NCBI GenBank assembly: GCA_963706555.1
Contig: OY970164.1
Coordinates: forward strand, 2,480,001-2,544,000
Length of the DNA stretch: 64,000 nt
Source of the DNA: Bog-473 sp963706555
GTDB taxonomy: Bacteria > Actinomycetota > Acidimicrobiia > Acidimicrobiales > RAAP-2
Reading direction: 5' to 3'
This document shows positions 1 through 8,007 of the stretch, piece by piece (the first letter of the stretch is position 1; every line of letters starts with the position of its first letter). The position numbers and the translations under genes were made by a program. The notes below the pieces were generated by a model. It saw only the letters and a list, made by a program, of their open reading frames with translations. It searched no databases and was not told the DNA's origin.

Positions 1-122
1 GCCACCGTACTTCCCATCCTCCCCGGGTGTTGAGATATTGGCGTCGAGGCATGGACGAGCGTTCGGTCTCCCGGCGTAGCGGGGCATGTTCATGAAGGCA
101 GGACTCGCTCTCACCGTCGTGC

Positions 123-1829
123 TCATGCCAAGGAGGGTGTCGCTGTGTCGCGCCCGGACCGCAAGATCGCACCTTTCCGGGCGTGGGTCAATTCGCCGCT
201 TGCCACCAGTGTCTCGCCATGGACGAGCACCTGCTCGATTCCGACGCCCTCGCAGTAGAGGCGCCCCGCCCCGCCGGGCAGGTCGAACTTCGACCGTACC
301 TGGTCGTGGCCGATCGTCTCTTCGTCGAAGACGACGATGTCGGCGACGGAGCCCTCGTGCAGCGTTCCGCGATCGACGAGGCCGTAGAGTCCTGCCGGCT
401 CCGAAGTGAGTAATCGGACCGCTTCCTCCATTGTGATGAGCCCGCGCTCACGCACGCCGACCGACAGCAGGTCCGTGGCGAAGCTGAACGTCGACAGCAT
501 GTCGAGATGGGCACCGGCGTCGGAACCGCCCACGACTGTCCGCGGGTCGAGCCACAATTCGCGCCTGACGTCCCAGTCAGCGGGGTCATCGCTCTCGAGG
601 CCGTAGGTGAACCCCGTCCGCAGGTCATCGGCCACCACAATGTCGACCAGGGCGTCGAACGCCGACCTGCCCATCTCGCGTGCAATGTCGGCCACCAGCC
701 TGCCCTCGTACTTCTTGGTCTCCGGTGCGAACGTCTCGAGGATCCGCTTGGCACCCCAGTCAGCGAGCGCGACCCGTCGCGGGTCGCCGGCGGCCAGCTC
801 GGCGAGCCCGTCCCTTGTTGCCTGGTCGGCCAGGAGGCGAAGTTTCTCGGCGGGTGGCAGGGTCATTGCCTCGCCCCACCCTTCAAAGCTGTCGAGGATG
901 AACCCGCTGTAAAAGGACATGCGGAACTGGGACACGAATGGGATGACGAGGCCGACAATCTTCCCGCCCGCAGCGCGCGCCACGTCCGAGAGCTCGAGCT
1001 GACGGTAGGCCGCTTCGCGGCCGCGGGCACTCGGGGCGAGGAGGTTCCAGTTGAGCGGCCGCCGGGCCGCCACGGTCATATCGACCATCACCTGGCGCCG
1101 GGCATCGTCCCACTCCTGACCGGCGACGAACTCGAGCGATGTCCCCGGGAACTCACCGCAGACGGCGGCGAGTGTGACCAGTTCGTCAGCGGCGGCATGC
1201 CGGGAGGGGACGGGGTGGCCGCTCGCGTCGTTATGTGTGATCGACCATGTCGAGGAGAAGCCGAGGCCGCCGGCCCGAATGCCGGCTCGCAGGAGGCCAC
1301 ACATCGCTTCGATCTCCTCCGGGGTGGCTGGCCGCTCGGTGGCCGCCTCCCTCATCACCACCCTCCGCAGAGCGCAGTGACCGACCATGAACCCGGCATT
1401 GATGGCCAGAGTCCCGTCCAGGCGGTCGAGGTAGTCGGCGGTCGAGGTCCAGTCCCACGGGACACCCAACTCGAGCGAGGTCACCGGCATGCCTTCCACG
1501 CGGGAAAGCATCGGGAGCAAGTAGGCAGCGGCGTCGGCGTCCAACGGGGCAACGCTGAAGCCGCAATTTCCCCCGACGACTGTCGTCACCCCGTGCAGCG
1601 GCGAGGGAGTAAGCGCCGGGTCCCAGAAGCCTTGGACATCGAGGTGCGTGTGCACATCGATGAACCCGGGAGACACGATCAGTCCGTCCGCGTCAATGGT
1701 TCGTCGGCCCGTCCCCACGTCCCGGCCGATGGCGATGATCCGACCGCCCTTGATCGCCACGTCGGCGGTACGCCTTGGCGCCCCCGTCCCGTCGATGACG
1801 GACCCACCGCAAATCACGACGTCATGCAC
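123..1829 (-). CDS. N-acyl-D-amino-acid deacylase family amidohydrolase
   Basis: Cytoplasmic zinc-dependent amidohydrolase of the D-aminoacylase type, 568 residues. The N-terminal small beta-domain is followed by metal ligands H60-T-H62 (VHTHLD), the family-specific Cys89 in GGNCG, a GHCALRR segment and the catalytic Asp437 in GGSDAGAH. The GTG start at 1829 is chosen because it follows an AAGGGGGAGG ribosome binding site and places the family's usual beginning (HDVVICGG) at residue 2; the frame stays open upstream but that part is not coding-like. It is transcribed alone. It is a paralog of 8008..9759 and 63834..64000, and H60, H62 and C89 lie at identical positions in the 8008 copy. The family is known for hydrolysing N-acyl-D-amino acids, but members in catabolic clusters often have unknown substrates, so the substrate is not inferred. 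Confidence 0.88.
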   Translation of the reverse strand: MHDVVICGGSVIDGTGAPRRTADVAIKGGRIIAIGRDVGTGRRTIDADGLIVSPGFIDVHTHLDVQGFWDPALTPSPLHGVTTVVGGNCGFSVAPLDADAAAYLLPMLSRVEGMPVTSLELGVPWDWTSTADYLDRLDGTLAINAGFMVGHCALRRVVMREAATERPATPEEIEAMCGLLRAGIRAGGLGFSSTWSITHNDASGHPVPSRHAAADELVTLAAVCGEFPGTSLEFVAGQEWDDARRQVMVDMTVAARRPLNWNLLAPSARGREAAYRQLELSDVARAAGGKIVGLVIPFVSQFRMSFYSGFILDSFEGWGEAMTLPPAEKLRLLADQATRDGLAELAAGDPRRVALADWGAKRILETFAPETKKYEGRLVADIAREMGRSAFDALVDIVVADDLRTGFTYGLESDDPADWDVRRELWLDPRTVVGGSDAGAHLDMLSTFSFATDLLSVGVRERGLITMEEAVRLLTSEPAGLYGLVDRGTLHEGSVADIVVFDEETIGHDQVRSKFDLPGGAGRLYCEGVGIEQVLVHGETLVASGELTHARKGAILRSGRDTATPSLA

Positions 1830-2064
1830 TCCGACCTCCCCCTTCCCACCGGCGAAGCGCCAGCTTGGGCCCGTCACCGACCGAACGTACCAGATGGGGT
1901 TCGGGCTTCCCAGGCCCCATCGGTCGTCGCCCAACGCTTTGTGGGCATGACAGGGTCCTCTCGGGGCCCATTCACCGCCTTCGGGCCGATAGGGTCGCGC
2001 ATCGTGGACCAAATGGTGGACTGGGTGGAGCCGTGAACGCCTCGGCTGTTCGTTGTCGCACGTC

Positions 2065-2907
2065 ATGAAGGCGCTTTCAGACGCGGTAACGGTTGACGCC
2101 TTCCTCGAAGCCAGCTGGCACGCGGGCGCCGTCCTCGCTTCTGAGCAGGTTCGGCTCGCCTGGGCGGATCAGAGTGCACTGGAGAAGATGAGCGTCGGGG
2201 ACATCTGCGGTCACCTGTTCCTGATAGTCCGTCGTGTGGGCAAGCGCCTCGAGAGTGCCGAGAAAGCCGATCGCCAGCCCCTCACGGCGGAACCCGCGGC
2301 ATGGACGTGGTTGCGCGTCAAGACTGCGACGGATCTTGCTTTACCTGAGCACGATCAGGTGAGGCAGGACGGAGCCCATGTGGCCGCGTGGGGATGGGAG
2401 GGGGTACGCAGCGCGTACGACGCTCGGGTTCGACATGTCGGCGAGCTTCTCCAACAGGGACTGCCCGCAGCGACCGACGTGTCGGGGCGAAGTCTTTTCT
2501 TCTCCGCATACCTGGCGACACGTGTCGTCGAATTGGTGGTCCACGCGGACGATCTTGCGTGCAGTGTGGGGCTGACAAACACGCCTCCCAAGCTTGCGCT
2601 CACCGCCGCCCTCGACGCGCTTTTCGAAGGATCTCGCACGGTGCACGGCGACATGGCCGTGTTGCGGGCGCTCTCGCGAGCCGAGCGCTGCCGCCGGCGG
2701 CATCAGTGTGTTCTAGGGCATCAGCGTGTTCTCGCCGGTGCGGTTTCGCTGGCACGGCGGCCTGTTCGAGGTACTCCTCACGGCTCTAGGCGGAATGCCC
2801 GCGCAACGTTGGCGCCCAAGATGTTGTTCCGATCTTCCTCCGAGATACGAGCCGACTCGAGCTGTGCGAGAAGGGCGGGCTTGGCCACGGCCCCGCCCGG
2901 CCCGTAG
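2065..2907 (+). CDS. Mycothiol-dependent maleylpyruvate isomerase-like protein, C-terminus probably frameshifted
   Basis: Matches the MDMPI/DinB-like fold of actinobacterial mycothiol-dependent enzymes. H50 (ICGHLF), H160 and D163 (VVHADDLACSVGL) are the pattern that places the metal ligands in this family. Coding character is good up to about residue 207 (RALSRAE). After that the frame reads Arg-rich sequence to 2907. One base forward, the DNA instead reads SAAAGGISVF and stops at TAG 2714-2716, a typical family ending. An indel near 2686-2690 therefore probably extends the protein by about 65 residues into the convergent gene at 2778..3608. The ATG at 2065 is preferred over a TTG at 2053, and neither has a clear ribosome binding site. 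The exact reaction is not inferable; the family includes maleylpyruvate isomerase and other thiol-transfer or hydrolytic enzymes. Confidence 0.7.
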   Translation: MKALSDAVTVDAFLEASWHAGAVLASEQVRLAWADQSALEKMSVGDICGHLFLIVRRVGKRLESAEKADRQPLTAEPAAWTWLRVKTATDLALPEHDQVRQDGAHVAAWGWEGVRSAYDARVRHVGELLQQGLPAATDVSGRSLFFSAYLATRVVELVVHADDLACSVGLTNTPPKLALTAALDALFEGSRTVHGDMAVLRALSRAERCRRRHQCVLGHQRVLAGAVSLARRPVRGTPHGSRRNARATLAPKMLFRSSSEIRADSSCARRAGLATAPPGP

Positions 2908-3608
2908 CTGCCGCCCGTGCTGAAGCAAAGTGTCGTTGAGCCGTTCCGCTCCACCCACTCCTCGGCGGACACGTAACACACCGGCCCCCCCATGTCCCAG
3001 ATCACGTTTGGAGTACTCCGGGCCGTGATCAAAGCGTGTCGAGCGCGTTCATATGTCCAGAGGCCGTCCATGGCCAGAAAGGTGAGTCGGGGGAAGTCGA
3101 TGGCCAGACGCTGCAGGCGCCATTGGGCCTCCATGCTCGACTCTGCGTTTACGTGGACGAGCGGGACGAGCCCGAGTGCAGCCATCCGGTCCAGTGTGGG
3201 CCACATCCACCTGGAGTCGATGAAGCATCCCTGAAAGCGATGGTGCCACGCGATGCCTTTCAGCCCCAGATGATGGATGCGGTCAACCTCCTCGACACCG
3301 TGTTGGCCGTGCATCGGCTCGGTCGTACCGAGTACACAGAAGCGATCCGGAGCATGGTCGCGATAGCGAGTCATCCGGTCGTTCACTCTCTGCGTCGCGG
3401 CCAGACCATCGGTCCTCGAGTAGCCGTGCGAAGGCTGCAGAACGGCCCACCTGACACCCAGCTCGTCCATGTGGGCCAGTCGGGCCTCGGCATCCTCGCC
3501 AACATCAACTTGCCTGATGGGTTCCCTGCCGTCGTACGACAGCGCGTCAGCCAGGTCACCGACATGTTGATGAGCATCAATGATCACCGAGATGCAGTCC
3601 TGCTCCAT
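2778..3608 (-). CDS. Amidohydrolase_2 family metal-dependent hydrolase/decarboxylase
   Basis: TIM-barrel Amidohydrolase_2 protein of about 276 residues. The N-terminal IIDAHQHVG carries the HxH metal pair. Further ligands are likely in the HVNAES strand and in IWDMGG near the C-terminus. The ATG at 3608 follows a GGTGAAGG-like ribosome binding site by about ten bases. An in-frame GTG at 3653 and a GTG at 3587 next to IIDAHQH are alternatives. The family includes ACMSD-type decarboxylases and lactone hydrolases, so hydrolysis versus decarboxylation cannot be decided. It converges on 2065..2907, with which it overlaps only because of the suspected frameshift there. Confidence 0.82.
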   Translation of the reverse strand: MEQDCISVIIDAHQHVGDLADALSYDGREPIRQVDVGEDAEARLAHMDELGVRWAVLQPSHGYSRTDGLAATQRVNDRMTRYRDHAPDRFCVLGTTEPMHGQHGVEEVDRIHHLGLKGIAWHHRFQGCFIDSRWMWPTLDRMAALGLVPLVHVNAESSMEAQWRLQRLAIDFPRLTFLAMDGLWTYERARHALITARSTPNVIWDMGGPVCYVSAEEWVERNGSTTLCFSTGGSYGPGGAVAKPALLAQLESARISEEDRNNILGANVARAFRLEP

Positions 3609-3843
3609 GGCTCGCTGGCCTTCACCGGGCGTCTCGCCATCCCCCGTGGACACATGGCCGCCAGGCTAGCGGTCGCCAGATCCCGCGGCTGGCTTGCCAA
3701 GCCCCCGGCTGGAAAACGGAGCCCTTGGCGCTCCCCTCCATTTCGGAACACTGGACACGTCCACGAGTCGTTCCGTAGGCCGCAGATTACTGTACGAAAG
3801 CGACCGCCAACCTTGGCCGCGGTAATCCGACAGGAGGGAATAC

Positions 3844-4626
3844 GTGGGCGCACGTCTCGATGGGAAGATCGTCCTGATTTCGGGTGGGGCCAGAGGGCAG
3901 GGGGAGGCTGAGGCGCGTCTGTTCGCGGCGGAGGGCGCCAGGGTCGTCGTCTGCGATGTGCGCGAAGTCGAGGGAAGGGCGTTAGCGGAGGACTTGGGGG
4001 ATCGAGCGTTCTTCCAACCTCTCGATGTGACGTCGCCCGAGCAATGGAACCGAGCGGTGACGTCCGCAGTAGAGCGATTCGGGGGGCTCCACGTCCTCGT
4101 CAACAACGCTGGAATAGGTGCCGTCGGCACACTCGATGGAATGTCGCTCGAGGAGCACGCCCAGATCATCGACGTCAACCTCAACGGGGTCTACTACGGG
4201 ATGAGATTCGCCAAACCGGTGCTGGTGGCGAGCGGCAATGGCTCGATCATCAACATCTCGTCCATCGACGGTCTTGCTGGAATGCTCGGGATGACGAGCT
4301 ATGTAGCCAGCAAGTTCGCGGTCACCGGAATGACCAAGTCCGCTGCGATCGAACTTGGCCCATTGGGAGTGAGGGTCAACTCCATTCATCCGGGGGTGAT
4401 CGACACCCCGATGCTCGGAGGGCCGGACAGCCCAGCGCGTCCTCGATTGGAGCGACTGATGCAGCTCCAACCGATCCGTCGCATGGGCCGACCCGAGGAG
4501 GTTGCTTCCGTCGCCCTGTTTCTTGCGAGCGACGAGTCCAGTTACGTCACAGGAGCCGCCATCCCGGTTGACGGCGGCCACCTCGCAGGGCCATTTCGAG
4601 AGGCCATCAGCGACGAGTTGGCTTGA
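3844..4626 (+). CDS. Short-chain dehydrogenase/reductase (hydroxysteroid dehydrogenase-like)
   Basis: Classical SDR of 260 residues that should oxidise or reduce an alcohol/ketone with NAD(P). Visible are the cofactor loop GGARGQG (14-20), NNAG (87-90), Ser139/140 and the YxxxK pair Y153/K157, then the PG-x-I-x-T-P strand and a C-terminal VDGG. Asp38 (VVCDVR) after the second strand points to NAD(H). The GTG start is well supported by AGGAGGGAATAC just upstream. It is the first of three consecutive SDR genes on this strand. The sequence pattern resembles 3-alpha/20-beta-hydroxysteroid dehydrogenases, but SDR substrate prediction from motifs is weak. Confidence 0.9.
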   Translation: MGARLDGKIVLISGGARGQGEAEARLFAAEGARVVVCDVREVEGRALAEDLGDRAFFQPLDVTSPEQWNRAVTSAVERFGGLHVLVNNAGIGAVGTLDGMSLEEHAQIIDVNLNGVYYGMRFAKPVLVASGNGSIINISSIDGLAGMLGMTSYVASKFAVTGMTKSAAIELGPLGVRVNSIHPGVIDTPMLGGPDSPARPRLERLMQLQPIRRMGRPEEVASVALFLASDESSYVTGAAIPVDGGHLAGPFREAISDELA

Positions 4627-4801
4627 GGTGTTCGGATGTCTGGGCTGACACTGGCGCGGGTCTCAGCGCGTGGAGGTCCCTCTACGGGCCGCCGATGCCG
4701 GAGCTGTCCCAACGACGACCGTCGCCCTTGCGGTTGATTCTCGACGGCGACATACTGCAAAAGCGACCAAGCGTGGTCGCTCGTGCAAAGAGGGTGATGC
4801 G

Positions 4802-5599
4802 TTGGAACTGTCCCCCGATGTGATCAGCGGATTCTCCTTGGAGGGGAGGACGGCGGTGGTGACCGGTGCCGCCTCTGGGATCGGCCGAGAGACCGCCATC
4901 ATGTTCGCACGGGCGGGTGCTCGGGTCGTCATCGCCGACCGAGCAAAGGAAGGCCTTGAAGACACTGCCTCCCTCATTGAAGGCGGGGTACCCGTGCACA
5001 CAGACGTTTCGGTCAAGGCGGAGGTGGACGAGTTGGCTCGTCAAGCGATGCGATACGGAGACCGCATCGACGTTTGGGCCAACGTGGCCGGCATACTCCG
5101 GTACTCCACGGTTGTCGAAACGACCGAAGAGGACCTCGACGCGGTAGTGGCGGTCAACCTCAAGGGGGTGTACTGGGGGTGCGCGGCAGCGGGACGAGTC
5201 ATGTCGGAGGCCGGAAGGGGGTCCATTATCAACGTCGCATCTGCTGGCGGTGAGATCCCGGCGCCGACGCTTTCGGTATACGGGATGACCAAGGCTGCCG
5301 TCATGCAGCTCACACGCGTGCTCGCGGTCGAGCTCGGCCCTCGGGGAGTCCGCGCCAACGCAGTCGCTCCCGGATTCATAGAAACACCCATGACATCGCA
5401 ACGATGGTCAGGTCCCGATGGTTCTCCCGACGCGCGGCAGCGAGAGCAGTATTTGGCCAGCCTCAAAGCCCAATCTCCGCTGCGCGTCATCGGGACTCCC
5501 ACGGACATCGCGTGGGCGATGCTCTTCTTGGCGGCTGATGCATCCGGGTACATGACCGGTCAGGTGATCCGGCCCAATGGCGGCGTGGTCATGGCGTGA
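4802..5599 (+). CDS. Short-chain dehydrogenase/reductase
   Basis: Classical SDR of 265 residues. TGAASGIG (21-28) binds the cofactor, Asp46 favours NAD, NNAG is altered to NVAG (94-97), and Ser147, Y160 and K164 form the active site. The TTG at 4802 is preferred because AGAGGG lies about eight bases upstream and the usual domain start (SLEGRTAVVTG) follows. The frame is open further upstream to 4670, but those 44 codons look non-coding. The 175 bases between this gene and the SDR at 3844 show no gene. Substrate unknown; the repeated SDRs suggest successive alcohol/ketone steps or broad specificity. Confidence 0.86.
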   Translation: MELSPDVISGFSLEGRTAVVTGAASGIGRETAIMFARAGARVVIADRAKEGLEDTASLIEGGVPVHTDVSVKAEVDELARQAMRYGDRIDVWANVAGILRYSTVVETTEEDLDAVVAVNLKGVYWGCAAAGRVMSEAGRGSIINVASAGGEIPAPTLSVYGMTKAAVMQLTRVLAVELGPRGVRANAVAPGFIETPMTSQRWSGPDGSPDARQREQYLASLKAQSPLRVIGTPTDIAWAMLFLAADASGYMTGQVIRPNGGVVMA

Positions 5600-5674
5600 C
5601 TGCGGGACCGATGGACTCCGAGCCGTCGCTGCTGGATCGGGGTAGCGTCAAGATGTGGCGGTGGGAGGAGTGAA

Positions 5675-6481
5675 GTGATTGATCTCGGACTGAGTGGCAA
5701 ACGAGTTGTCGTTTCCGGCGCCGGTTACATTCCGGAACGGGCGGGGCACGGGCGTCTGACTTCCCTGCGATTTGCCGAGGCGGGCGCGACGGTTGCGTGC
5801 GTCGACATCGACGAGGGGCGAGCGCAGGGCACCGTCGACGCCGTCATGGCGATCGGGGGAAAGGCGTACCCGATCGTTGCGGACATGACCGACTCGGCCC
5901 AGGTCGAGCGCGCGCTGGACGAGGCCGTCTCAAAGCTCGGCGGGATCGATGTCTGCGTCGACATCATCGGAAGGACCATCTGGGAGGAAGCACAAAAGAC
6001 GAGCGATCAGGACTGGGATTGGGTCATCGCGAACAACCTCACACACGTCTTCTACCTGTTCCGCTCCGCCGGTAGACGGATGATCGAGCAGGGCACCGGG
6101 GGCGCGCTGGCTGCCCTCGCGTCCGTTGATGGCATCGGTGCGTCGGCATTCCACCTGCACTACGGGGCAGCGAAGGCGGGCGTGATCTCTCTCGTCAGGA
6201 CATTTGCTGACGAATACGGCCATTGGGGCATCCGAGCTAATGCCGTGGCGCCAGGCAACGTAGGTGGAGGGAACGAGGATCAACCCGAGGGCGAGTACGA
6301 CGTCAACGGGATCAACCCGCTCGCTGCTCCGCGTTCCCGTGACATTGCGAACGCCGTCCTCTTTCTTTGTTCAGACTTGGCTGCCCGGGTCACTGGCCAG
6401 ACCCTTGCCGTGGACGGTGGGGCGACCGTGCACTCCTACTGGGGATTCACCCGCGAACATCTCAAAGGACTGCCCGAGTGA
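5675..6481 (+). CDS. Divergent short-chain dehydrogenase/reductase with expanded cofactor loop
   Basis: SDR fold of 268 residues. The GTG start follows GGGAGGAGTGAA. The cofactor loop is unusual: SGAGYIPERAGHG (14-26) replaces the usual TGxxxGxG and carries several extra residues. The structural NNAG motif is replaced by DIIG (96-99). The active site is kept: Ser150, Y163, K167, and the NAVAPG strand follows. The C-terminus ends in an extra tail after VDGGATV (HSYWGFTREHLKG). It is the third SDR in a row and is followed by a 377-base gap. It is likely a functional oxidoreductase in a divergent SDR subgroup; the substrate is not inferable. Confidence 0.87.
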   Translation: MIDLGLSGKRVVVSGAGYIPERAGHGRLTSLRFAEAGATVACVDIDEGRAQGTVDAVMAIGGKAYPIVADMTDSAQVERALDEAVSKLGGIDVCVDIIGRTIWEEAQKTSDQDWDWVIANNLTHVFYLFRSAGRRMIEQGTGGALAALASVDGIGASAFHLHYGAAKAGVISLVRTFADEYGHWGIRANAVAPGNVGGGNEDQPEGEYDVNGINPLAAPRSRDIANAVLFLCSDLAARVTGQTLAVDGGATVHSYWGFTREHLKGLPE

Positions 6482-6858
6482 AGGCTGGCTGGCCGGCACC
6501 GTGGATCGGCCGCCCTTCTGTTGCTGCTGGACGTCGGTCGATCGGGGCTTAGGAACCACCTGGAGCTTTGGCCTCTTCGGGACTTCCGATCTTCAGCATC
6601 AACGCCGGTTTCGGTACATCGTTCGATGCACCTGCGCTCTCGCGGTGCAGCCGTGATCACACCGGCCCACGGGTCATCTTCGAGCACGATGGCTGAACGA
6701 CCAAGGCCGTCGGCTACGACGTGCCGCCTGAAGGTACGCCCTGGTCGTGGCCCGCCGAACCGGGGTAGTCTCGCACTGCGTCTCTTCTTCGGGGGGCGGG
6801 TGTCGTCACCCGAACCCGGTGAGGAAGATGAACGACCCTCGATGAGGAGGAAAAAGAC
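6482..6858 (+). other. Intergenic stretch without recognisable gene
   Basis: I read both strands and found no open frame with family motifs or coding-like codon use. A plus-strand frame covering 6521..6862 is Arg/Ser-rich and lacks a ribosome binding site. The last 20 bases hold the strong GATGAGGAGG ribosome binding site of the gene at 6859. The remainder presumably holds that gene's promoter, but I cannot point to a convincing -35/-10 pair. Confidence 0.5.
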
Positions 6859-7992
6859 GTGAGAACACTCTTTAGCGCTGACGATCACATCGTCGAGCCT
6901 GCCGACGTTTGGTCCAAGCGGGTGCCCCGAAAGTTTCTCGACGACGCCCCCCACGTGATCGACGACGGCGAGATGGAGTTCTGGGTCGTCGAAGGAACGA
7001 AGATGCCGACGATTGGGCTGAACGCAGTGGCCGGGAAGCCTGAAGAGGAATGGAGTTTCGATCCGGTCCGCTTCGCCGACATGATTCCCGGTTGCTACGA
7101 CCCCAAGGCGCGTGCCGAGGATCTCCGGGCAGAGGGAATCATGGCAAGCCTCAATTTTCCGACGCTTCCACGGTTTGGAGGAGCCCTCTTCCCCGAGTTC
7201 AAGGACCGCCAGCTGGCGGACGTCTGCGTGAAGGCGTGGAACGACTTCATGGTCGACGAGTGGTGCGCCGCCGCCCCGGAGATGTTCGTGCCAATGGCCA
7301 TCGTTCAGCTCTGGGACGCCAACCTGGCGACGAAGGAGATTGAACGGAATCTCGGGAGAGGCCTGCGGGCTATCTCAATCCCCGAAGAGACCAGCCTCTT
7401 GGGGCTGCCCTCCTATTACGACAGCTACTGGGATCCTGTCTGGGACATTTGCGAGCAGTCGGAGACAGCCGTTTGCATGCATATCGGGTCGAGTGGTTGG
7501 CGGCCCTACACGCCGCCCGAGGCGAATCCCAGCCTGAATGTTGCTCTAGGTTTCGTCCCCACCATCACACATGCCTTGGGCATGATGTACAGCCCTGTGC
7601 CCCGCAAGTTCCCGGACATCAAGATCGTCTACTCGGAGGGCGGGATCAACTGGGTACCCGGTGCGCTCGAGCGCGCTGACCGAATGTACAAGCGGCACAA
7701 ATACTGGAGTGGGACGGACGATGTCCTGCCCTCCGACGTTTGCCGTCGAAACATGTGGTTCTGCCTCATCGAGGAGCCCTATGGGCTCAGAGTCCGCCAC
7801 GAGATCGGTATCGATCGGATCCTGTGGGAGTGCGATTATCCGCACTCCAGCTGCGTATGGCCCAACACGCAGAAGGTCGTCGACGAACTGTTCGCGGATG
7901 TGCCTTCCGACGAAGCCGAGATGATCACGGTGCGCAACGCTGAGCACCTGTTCAACTGGAACTGTTCGCGGGCGCAGGCAGCCACATCGTAA
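6859..7992 (+). CDS. Amidohydrolase_2 family protein
   Basis: Metal-dependent TIM-barrel protein of 377 residues. SADDHIVEP near the start corresponds to the DxH metal site. The middle has CMHIGSS, a conserved His strand, and the C-terminal WECDYPHSSCVWP contains the catalytic Asp followed by the YPH signature of this subgroup. The GTG start is fixed by GAGGAGGAAAAAGAC. It is a clear paralog of 11296..12498 (same DDHVIEP and DYPHS blocks). It lies 15 bases before the deacylase at 8008, so the two and the following cupin probably form one operon. Whether it hydrolyses a C-C, C-N or ester bond is not visible. Confidence 0.88.
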   Translation: MRTLFSADDHIVEPADVWSKRVPRKFLDDAPHVIDDGEMEFWVVEGTKMPTIGLNAVAGKPEEEWSFDPVRFADMIPGCYDPKARAEDLRAEGIMASLNFPTLPRFGGALFPEFKDRQLADVCVKAWNDFMVDEWCAAAPEMFVPMAIVQLWDANLATKEIERNLGRGLRAISIPEETSLLGLPSYYDSYWDPVWDICEQSETAVCMHIGSSGWRPYTPPEANPSLNVALGFVPTITHALGMMYSPVPRKFPDIKIVYSEGGINWVPGALERADRMYKRHKYWSGTDDVLPSDVCRRNMWFCLIEEPYGLRVRHEIGIDRILWECDYPHSSCVWPNTQKVVDELFADVPSDEAEMITVRNAEHLFNWNCSRAQAATS

Positions 7993-8007
7993 AGGGGGTC
8001 AACCGGC

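Noticed and set aside
507..2036. Long plus-strand frame of 509 codons opposite the deacylase
   Set aside because: It is the antisense shadow of 123..1829, has no family motifs and no ribosome binding site.
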